A stretch of 64,000 nt of DNA from Streptomyces sp. NBC_00425 (lineage in GTDB: Bacteria > Actinomycetota > Actinomycetes > Streptomycetales > Streptomycetaceae): positions 7,130,001-7,194,000 of the forward strand of contig NZ_CP107928.1 in NCBI RefSeq assembly GCF_036030735.1. Direction: 5' to 3'. Position 1 is the first letter of the stretch; every line of letters begins with the position of its first letter. Positions 57,877 to 64,000 of the stretch are shown piece by piece. The notes below the pieces were generated by a model, which searched no databases, was not told the DNA's origin, and was given only the letters and a program-made list of their open reading frames with translations. Both the position numbers and the translations under genes were made by a program.

Positions 57877-57905
57877 TTGCCTAAAGTATTTAGGCAATTT
57901 AGCCT
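57877..57905 (+). promoter_or_regulatory. TetR operator within the FBP gene promoter
   Basis: TTGCCTAAA (57877-57885) and TTTAGGCAA (57889-57897) form a perfect 9-bp inverted repeat with spacer gta. TTGCCT is also a -35 placed 17 bp from TAGCCT (57900-57905), itself seven bases before the FBP ATG. Binding of the divergent TetR protein here would block the promoter. Confidence 0.7.
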
Positions 57906-57912
57906 CGCCTAT

Positions 57913-58404
57913 ATGAAGCCGCTGACCGAAGCAGAGATCCGCGCCGCGTTCGTGAACTGTTCCAAGGGCGAGGCCAAGCGCCTGTCCGTGCCGCGTGACC
58001 TCACCGACCGTCCCTGGGACGACCTGGACTATCTGGGCTGGCGCGACCCCCAGGCCCCCGACCGCGCCTACCTCGCCGTGGAACTCGACGGCAGGCTGAA
58101 GGCCCTCGCCCTGCGCACCTCCGCCGCCGCCCCCGGGCAGTCCCGGCGCAGCATGTGCAGGCTGTGTCTGACCACCCACTCCGGCGGCGTCTCGCTGATG
58201 GTCGCGCCGAAGGCAGGCCGGGCCGGCCAGCAGGGCAACTCGGTGGGCGCCTACATCTGCAGCGACCTCGCCTGCTCGCTGTACGTGCGGGGCAAGCGGG
58301 ACGCGGGCGTCGGGGCGCGACTGCACGAGACGATCACGCTGGAGGAGAGGATCGAGCGGACGGTCGCCCACCTCGCCGCGTTCGTCGCCACGGTGACGGG
58401 CTGA
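57913..58404 (+). CDS. FBP-domain protein (EF-G-binding, FusB-like C-terminal zinc finger)
   Basis: 163 aa from the ATG at 57913. The start (MKPLTEAEIRAAFVNCSKGEA) and the treble-clef zinc finger, with CRLC (in SMCRLCLTTHSGG) and CSDLAC (in AYICSDLACSLYVRGK), match the FBP / elongation-factor-G-binding domain of FusB-type proteins. FusB rescues EF-G stalled by fusidic acid; stand-alone actinobacterial members are less well known, so a role in translation is inferred. The message appears leaderless and under the control of the divergent TetR protein. Confidence 0.85.
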   Translation: MKPLTEAEIRAAFVNCSKGEAKRLSVPRDLTDRPWDDLDYLGWRDPQAPDRAYLAVELDGRLKALALRTSAAAPGQSRRSMCRLCLTTHSGGVSLMVAPKAGRAGQQGNSVGAYICSDLACSLYVRGKRDAGVGARLHETITLEERIERTVAHLAAFVATVTG

Positions 58405-58408
58405 CCCT

Positions 58409-58478
58409 CTGCCGTCTGCCGTCTGCCGTCTGCCGTCTGCCGTCTGCCGTCTGGCGTCTGCCGTCTGGCGTCTGCCGT
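58409..58478. repeat. Ten tandem copies of the heptamer CTGCCGT
   Basis: 70 bases made of ten 7-bp units; units 7 and 9 read CTGGCGT, the rest are identical. Degenerate units continue to about 58555. It begins 4 bases after the FBP stop. The 212-base gap before the acyl-CoA dehydrogenase end holds nothing else that I can identify. Confidence 0.95.
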
Positions 58479-58616
58479 CGCCGTCCACTGTCCGCTGGCC
58501 GCCGTATTCCGTCTGCCTTCGCCGCCCGCTGTCTGTCGTCTGCCGTCCTGCGTCCGTGGTCTCTCACCCGCGCGTCGCGGGGCCGGCCGGGGGGTGCGCC
58601 ATCCCGCGGCGGCGGC

Positions 58617-59615
58617 TCAGGCGCGGTCGCGCAGCACCTGCGCCCGGCAGGCGTCCGGATCACCCCACGCCGTACGCAGCGCTCGGGCCTTGGTCAGCCA
58701 CAGCGACAGGTCGTACTCCGCCGTGTAGCCGATCGCGCCGTGCAGCTGGAGCGCGGTGCGCGCGGTCGCGTACGCCGCCTCGCAGGCGCTCACCTTCGCG
58801 GCGGCCACGTCCGCCGGGGCCATCGTCACCGCCGCGCCCAGCACCAGGGGGCGGGCGAACTCCAGCGCGATCTTCGCGTCCGCCAGCCGGTGCTTGACCG
58901 TCTGGAACGACCCGATGGGCACGCCGAACTGGACGCGCCGGCGCACGTACCCCACCGTCCGGTCCAGCAGGGCGAGGCCCACGCCCAGCGCCTGCGCGGC
59001 GGTGGCGAGACGGGCCCACAGCAGGGCGCGGCCCGCGGGCGGGTCCGGGTCGAGGAGTTCACCGCCCGGCAGCAGCCGGGTGAGCCGGCGGGCCGGGTCC
59101 AGGGACGCGCGGACCGGGCCGTGTCCCGGGGCGAGCCGCAGCCCGTCCGCGGCCAGGACGAGACGTGCCGTCGCCGCGTCGCCGTCCAGGGCGTACCCGC
59201 CCTCCCGTGCCAGCGTCGCCATCGACTCGCCCGAGGCCAGACCCGGCAGGAACCGCCCGGCCGGGCCCGGTGCGCTGAGCGCCGCGGCCGCGGCCACCGT
59301 CTCCACCAGCGGCCCGGGCACCGCATACCGCCCCAACTCCACGAAGGCGACAGCCAGTTCGACCGGTCGCGGCCCCAGCCCGTCGTACGCCTCAGGGACG
59401 GCCAGCGCGAAGACCCCGGCCGCGGCGATCCGCGACCACAGCGCCCGCCCGGACGCCCGCTCGCCGCGGCTCCAGTCACGGATCACGGCGGGTGCGCCGG
59501 CCGCGGTCAGCATCGCGCCCAGCGACCCGGCGAAGGCCCGCTGCTCGGCGTCGAGGAGGAAGCGCGGCGCGGGCTCGGGCGCCGCCGGTGCGGGGGTGTG
59601 CGGCGAGACCGTCAC
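58617..59615 (-). CDS. Acyl-CoA dehydrogenase (short type)
   Basis: 332 aa from the GTG at 59615. Acyl-CoA dehydrogenase fold with reduced N- and middle domains. The C-terminal helical domain is clear: RRRVQFGVPIGSFQTVKHRLAD, then TARTALQLHGAIGYTAEYDLSLW. The usual catalytic Glu position is not obvious. Such shortened subunits in steroid catabolism form alpha2-beta2 heterotetramers with a partner carrying the complementary residues (FadE-type pairs); the adjacent 379-aa gene is the natural partner, as they overlap by 4 bases. Confidence 0.88.
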   Translation of the reverse strand: MTVSPHTPAPAAPEPAPRFLLDAEQRAFAGSLGAMLTAAGAPAVIRDWSRGERASGRALWSRIAAAGVFALAVPEAYDGLGPRPVELAVAFVELGRYAVPGPLVETVAAAAALSAPGPAGRFLPGLASGESMATLAREGGYALDGDAATARLVLAADGLRLAPGHGPVRASLDPARRLTRLLPGGELLDPDPPAGRALLWARLATAAQALGVGLALLDRTVGYVRRRVQFGVPIGSFQTVKHRLADAKIALEFARPLVLGAAVTMAPADVAAAKVSACEAAYATARTALQLHGAIGYTAEYDLSLWLTKARALRTAWGDPDACRAQVLRDRA

Positions 59616-60751
59616 CGGCGCCCCCTCGGCAGACCGAGCAGGTGCTCGGCGATGATGTCGCGCTGGATCTCGTTCGTGCCCGCGTAGATCGGTCCGGCGA
59701 GCGCGAAGACATACCGCTGCGACCACTCCGCGTCGGCGAACTCGCCCTCCTCGCCGAGGAGGTCGAGCGCCGTCTCGTGCAGGGCGATGTCGTACTCGGA
59801 CCAGAAGACCTTGTTCAGACTCGCCTCGGCTCCGACGCGCTCGCCGCCGAGGAACCGGGAGGCGGTCGCGTAAGTGGCCAACTGGTAGGCGCGGGCGCCG
59901 ATCAGCGCGTCGGCGACCTGTGCCCGCGCGCCCTGCGGACTGCCCTGCGCCCGCCAGAGCGCGTGCAGCCGCTCGGCCGCTGCGAGGAAGCGGCCGGGGG
60001 AGCGCAGCGTCAGCCCGCGTTCGTCGGCCGCCGTCGCCATCGCGATCCGCCAGCCCTGGCCGGGCTCGCCGATCACGTCCTCGTCCGGCACGAACACCTC
60101 GTCCAGGAACAGCTCGGCGAACGCCGGCTTCCCGTCGAGACGGCCGATCGGGCGGACGGTGACGCCCTCCGCGCGCAGGTCGAACATGACGTAGGTGAGC
60201 CCTTGGTGGGGTTTCGGGGCCCCGGGGTCACTGCGGAAGAGGCCGAAGGCGCGGTCGGCGAAGGCCGCGCGCGAGGACCACGCCTTCTGGCCGCCGAGCC
60301 GCCAGCCGCCGGGGACCCGCACCGCGCGGGCGCGCAGCGAGGCCAGGTCCGAACCGGCCTCCGGCTCCGACCAGGCCTGCGCCCAGACGGTCTCGCCGCG
60401 CGCCATCGCGGGCAGCACCCGCGCGCGCTGCTCCTCGGTGCCGTGCTCGAACAGGGTCGGCGCGAGGAGGCTCACGCCGTTCTGGCCGACCCGGCCCGGG
60501 GCGCCCGCCGCGTAGTACTCCTCCTCGAAGAGCAGCCAGCGCACGAGGCCGCACTCCCGTCCGCCGTACCGGCGCGGCCAGTTCACCACCGACCAGCCGC
60601 CCGAGGCCAGTTCGGCCTCCCACGCGCGGTGCGCGGCGAAGCCCTCGGCGGTCTCCAGCGAGGGCAGCGGCTCGGGCGGCACATGCGCGTGCAGCCATTC
60701 CCGGGCCTCGGCGCGGAACGCCTCGTCGGCGGGGGAGTGCGTGAGATCCAC
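59612..60751 (-). CDS. Acyl-CoA dehydrogenase
   Basis: 379 aa from the GTG at 60751 (TAGGAGAG about seven bases upstream). Full three-domain acyl-CoA dehydrogenase: FRAEAREWLHAHVPPEPLP at the start, the FAD/substrate motif WAQAWSEPEAGSDLASLRARA, a WSSRA stretch, VFVPDEDVIGEPGQGW, and the C-terminal FALAGPIYAGTNEIQRDIIAEH. It oxidises an acyl-CoA at the alpha-beta bond using FAD. It resembles FadE30-type enzymes of actinobacterial steroid clusters. It is divergent from the SDR gene across a KstR2-like site. Confidence 0.9.
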   Translation of the reverse strand: MDLTHSPADEAFRAEAREWLHAHVPPEPLPSLETAEGFAAHRAWEAELASGGWSVVNWPRRYGGRECGLVRWLLFEEEYYAAGAPGRVGQNGVSLLAPTLFEHGTEEQRARVLPAMARGETVWAQAWSEPEAGSDLASLRARAVRVPGGWRLGGQKAWSSRAAFADRAFGLFRSDPGAPKPHQGLTYVMFDLRAEGVTVRPIGRLDGKPAFAELFLDEVFVPDEDVIGEPGQGWRIAMATAADERGLTLRSPGRFLAAAERLHALWRAQGSPQGARAQVADALIGARAYQLATYATASRFLGGERVGAEASLNKVFWSEYDIALHETALDLLGEEGEFADAEWSQRYVFALAGPIYAGTNEIQRDIIAEHLLGLPRGRR

Positions 60752-60793
60752 GGGCGCTCTCCTACGGGTGCTTTCGCGGGACCGTTCTTCCCT

Positions 60794-60817
60794 AACAAGT
60801 GTTTGGTAGGTTAGCGT
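60794..60817. promoter_or_regulatory. KstR2-like operator in the divergent acyl-CoA dehydrogenase / SDR promoter
   Basis: AACAAGTGTTTGGT (60794-60807) matches the KstR2 motif AnCAAGnnCTTGnT, as I remember it, at 9 of 10 defined bases. It lies inside a longer imperfect palindrome CCTAnCAA...TTGnTAGG (60791-60810). TAGCGT (60812-60817) six bases before the SDR ATG is a leaderless-type -10, so the site sits in the promoter spacer. Confidence 0.6.
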
Positions 60818-60823
60818 GGCTCC

Positions 60824-61612
60824 ATGACAGGCGTCGAGAGTCCGGCATACGTGCCCGGCCACGGGCTGCTCAGGGGGCGCACCGCCGTCGTCACGGCCGC
60901 GGCCGGGGCCGGCATCGGCGGAGCCGTCGCACGGCGCTTCCTGGAGGAAGGGGCGCGCGTGCTGATCAGCGACGCCCACACCCGGCGGCTCAAGGCCCAC
61001 GAGAGCGCGCTGGCCGAGGAGTTCGGGCCGGCGTCGGTGGCGGCCCTGCCCTGCGACGTCACCGACGAGGACCAGGTGCGGGCCCTGTTCGACGCCGCCG
61101 TCACCGCCCACGGCAGGTTGGACGTCGTGGTCAACAACGCCGGCCTCGGCGGCACCGCGCACCTCGCGGACATGACGGACGAACAGTGGACACGCGTCCT
61201 CGACGTCACGCTGAACGGCACCTTCCGCTGTACCCGGGCCGCCCTGCGGCGGATGCGCGACACCGGCGGCGGCGTCATCGTCAACAACGCCTCCGTCGTC
61301 GGTTGGCGCGCCCAGGCCGGACAGGCGCACTACGCCGCCGCGAAAGCGGGCGTGATGGCGCTGACCCGCTGCGCGGCGATCGAGGCCGCCGCCTACGGCG
61401 TGCGGGTCAACGCCGTCTCACCCAGCCTCGCCATGCATCCGCACCTGGTGAAGGTCACCTCCGCCGAACTACTGGAGGAGCTCACCGGACGCGAGGCCTT
61501 CGGACGGTACGCCGAGCCCTGGGAGGTCGCCAACGTGATCGTGTTCCTGGCGTCCGGCTACTCCTCGTACATGACCGGCGAAGTGGTCTCCGTCAGCGGC
61601 CAGCATCCTTAG
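60824..61612 (+). CDS. Short-chain dehydrogenase/reductase
   Basis: 262 aa. Rossmann fold with the NAD(P) loop TAAAGAGIGGAVARRF (the first Gly of the usual TGxxxGxG is Ala), DVVVNNAGLGG (NNAG motif), Ser157 in VIVNNASVVGW, and Y170/K174 in AHYAAAKAG. The C-terminus is normal (VIVFLASGYSSYMTGEVVSV). Position and sequence type suggest an equivalent of the SDRs in the actinobacterial HIP-degradation cluster (for example Rv3548c/Rv3549c); the exact step is not assignable. It has no Shine-Dalgarno and is 15 bases before the TetR gene. Confidence 0.9.
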   Translation: MTGVESPAYVPGHGLLRGRTAVVTAAAGAGIGGAVARRFLEEGARVLISDAHTRRLKAHESALAEEFGPASVAALPCDVTDEDQVRALFDAAVTAHGRLDVVVNNAGLGGTAHLADMTDEQWTRVLDVTLNGTFRCTRAALRRMRDTGGGVIVNNASVVGWRAQAGQAHYAAAKAGVMALTRCAAIEAAAYGVRVNAVSPSLAMHPHLVKVTSAELLEELTGREAFGRYAEPWEVANVIVFLASGYSSYMTGEVVSVSGQHP

Positions 61613-61627
61613 GACGACAATGGACGC

Positions 61628-62263
61628 GTGCCTCCTACGAAGCCCCGTACGCCCCCTGCGAAGAAGAAGCCCCAGGTGACCGCCGCGCCCGCCCGTCGCC
61701 GCGAACTCCTCGAGACCGCCGCCGAGGTCTTCGCCGAGCAGGGCTACAACGCCACCACCGTGCGCAAGATCGCGGACCACGCGGGCATGCTCGCGGGCAG
61801 CCTCTACTACCACTTCGACTCCAAGGAGTCGATGCTCGAGGAGATCCTGCGCAGCTTCCTCGACGAGCTGTGGGACGGCTACGACACCGTCCTCGCCGCC
61901 CCGCTGGGCCCCCGCGAGACCCTCGAGGCGCTGGTCACCGAGTCGTTCCGGGAGATCGACCGGCACCGCGCCGCCGTCGCGATCTACCAGAAGGAGAGCA
62001 GGCAGCTCGTGGTGCAGGAACGGTTCGCGTTCCTCGCCGACTCACAGCGCAGGTTCGAGACGGCGTGGCTCTCCACGCTGGAACGCGGAGTCGCGGCCCG
62101 GGTCTTCCGGGCCGATCTCGACGTCCGTCTCACCTACCGGTTCGTCCGCGACACGGTGTGGGTCGCCGCGTCCTGGTACCGGCCCGGCGGGCAGCACAGC
62201 CCGGAGGAGATCGCCCGCCAGTACCTGTCGATGGTGCTGGACGGCATCGCCGTCCGTGAATAG
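61628..62263 (+). CDS. kstR2: KstR2-like TetR-family regulator
   Basis: 211 aa from the GTG at 61628. A basic, Pro-rich start (PPTKPRTPPAKKKPQ) precedes the helix-turn-helix: RRRELLETAAEVFAEQGYNA, then TTVRKIADHAGMLAGSLYYHFDSKE. The ligand domain follows. KstR2 represses genes for degradation of the last two steroid rings and is released by HIP-CoA. I assign this name from the neighbours (two FadE-type genes, SDR, thiolase, nitronate monooxygenase) and the KstR2-type operator; the sequence alone shows only a TetR repressor. GACAAT lies six bases before the GTG. Confidence 0.65.
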   Translation: MPPTKPRTPPAKKKPQVTAAPARRRELLETAAEVFAEQGYNATTVRKIADHAGMLAGSLYYHFDSKESMLEEILRSFLDELWDGYDTVLAAPLGPRETLEALVTESFREIDRHRAAVAIYQKESRQLVVQERFAFLADSQRRFETAWLSTLERGVAARVFRADLDVRLTYRFVRDTVWVAASWYRPGGQHSPEEIARQYLSMVLDGIAVRE

Positions 62264-62298
62264 TCCACTGACGTGCCCCTTTGCATGAGGGAGTTGCC

Positions 62299-63456
<1,158 letters not shown>

Positions 63457-63462
63457 CGGGAC

Positions 63463-63495
63463 ACCGGCCCCGTCGGAGCCGCGCGGAGGGCCGGT
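63463..63495. terminator. Hairpin between thiolase and the converging gene
   Basis: accggccc (63463-63470) and gggccggt (63488-63495), 8-bp stem with a G/C-rich loop, 6 bases after the thiolase stop. Confidence 0.5.
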
Positions 63496-63572
63496 CGCAA
63501 CGGCTGCAAGGCGGTCCGGGCGGGCGGCGAAGGCGCGGGCCGGACCGGGCGCCGGGCGAGGAGGCGAGGGCG

Positions 63573-64000
63573 TCAGGGGTTCGCGAGCCGGTCCAGGGCG
63601 GTCAGCACGTCCTGCGCCTCCTTCATGATCCGTTCCACCAGCTCCGCGCACGACGGCAGGTCGTCGATCACCCCGGCGACCTGCCCGGCGGCCATCACAC
63701 CCGCCTCGGGGCGACCCTCCACCATCGCGGACCTCAGCAGCATCGGCGTGTTCGCGGCCAGCAGCACCTGACTCCAGGCGAGGTCCTTGCCGTGCCGCAA
63801 CGCCAGGCCGTCGCGGACCATCTGCCGCCAGGTGAGACCCGACAGCCTGCGGAAGCCGGCCGCGTGACGCGCCGCACGCAGCAGCGCCCGGACCCGGCCC
63901 GCGGCCTCCAGACCGTCGACCAGCGGCGTGCGCAGCATGCGGTGCGGAAGGCCGTCCACCGCCCGGGTGACCGTGACGTCCCGTACCGTCGCCGCCAGAT
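63573..64000 (-). CDS. Nitronate monooxygenase-like protein (IpdC-type), 5' end outside the window
   Basis: The last ~142 codons are visible; the frame stays open to base 64000. The visible part includes TVTRAVDGLPHRMLRTPLVD, then LLRSAMVEGRPEAGVMAAGQ and VAGVIDDLPSCAELVERIM, the typical ending of nitronate monooxygenase/2-nitropropane dioxygenase-family flavoproteins, where the MAAGQ(V/S)AG loop is conserved. In M. tuberculosis the family member in the KstR2 regulon is IpdC (Rv3553), a reductase of the last steroid rings. That link is inferred from context. Confidence 0.8.
   Translation of the reverse strand, partial: LAATVRDVTVTRAVDGLPHRMLRTPLVDGLEAAGRVRALLRAARHAAGFRRLSGLTWRQMVRDGLALRHGKDLAWSQVLLAANTPMLLRSAMVEGRPEAGVMAAGQVAGVIDDLPSCAELVERIMKEAQDVLTALDRLANP

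Noticed and set aside
58409..58478. The heptamer array as a possible CRISPR
   Set aside because: Units are 7 bases with no spacers, and no cas genes lie nearby. It is a simple tandem repeat.

Overview
The window is high-GC DNA (G/C-rich third codon positions, many GTG starts, 4-base gene overlaps, few A/T-rich stretches) with the gene order and protein sequences of a Streptomyces chromosome core. The dnaE - his - trp - lgt - gltBD order resembles what I remember of the S. coelicolor SCO2010-SCO2070 region; that comparison is from memory. No rRNA, tRNA, CRISPR array, transposase or phage gene was seen, so this is core rather than mobile DNA.

Layout. 1-7.7 kb: tail of a probable cation/proton antiporter, an MscS channel, a dienelactone-hydrolase-like protein, a Tat-exported PhoD phosphatase, a gene remnant between two hairpins, a membrane-anchored DsbA-like protein, an integral membrane protein and a DUF2252 protein. 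7.7-20 kb: dnaE (replicative polymerase), a 54-aa basic protein, an NYN-domain protein, an ABC-2 exporter pair, ybaK, a Lon-N-domain protein and a beta-helix-like membrane protein. 20.1-25.9 kb: tightly overlapping his operon hisD-hisC-hisB-(54-aa membrane protein)-hisH-priA-ridA-hisF. 26-28.7 kb: an ArsR regulator with an MFS exporter, and a TIGR03085 protein. 28.8-35.8 kb: hisI-trpE, small membrane proteins, then trpC-trpM-trpB-trpA. PriA (HisA/TrpF) links the two pathways; no separate trpF is present. 35.8-37.8 kb: a second DsbA-like protein and lgt.

37.9-46 kb holds the most unusual part: a seven-gene operon (minus strand) of four consecutive ADP-ribosylglycohydrolase-family paralogues, a ribokinase, a CaiB-type CoA-transferase and a CitE-type lyase. 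Five of its six junctions overlap and the sixth is 8 bases. It looks like a dedicated, apparently unassigned pathway in which a ribosyl compound is hydrolysed, the ribose is phosphorylated and an acid is handled as a CoA ester. One paralogue has lost an active-site Asp.

46.2-54.3 kb: a VIT1/CCC1 metal transporter behind Fur-like and iron-box-like sites, then gltB-gltD (glutamate synthase) and a VWA protein. 54.4-58.4 kb: an orphan cytochrome b (QcrB paralogue), an SGNH hydrolase, and a TetR regulator divergent from an FBP-domain protein across a perfect inverted repeat. 58.4-64 kb: a 10-copy heptamer repeat, then two acyl-CoA dehydrogenases divergent from an SDR, a KstR2-like TetR and a thiolase, with a nitronate-monooxygenase-like gene running off the end. 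Gene content and a KstR2-type operator suggest steroid C/D-ring (HIP) catabolism.

A recurring feature is leaderless starts: many genes have a -10-like hexamer 6-8 bases before the start codon and no ribosome-binding site.
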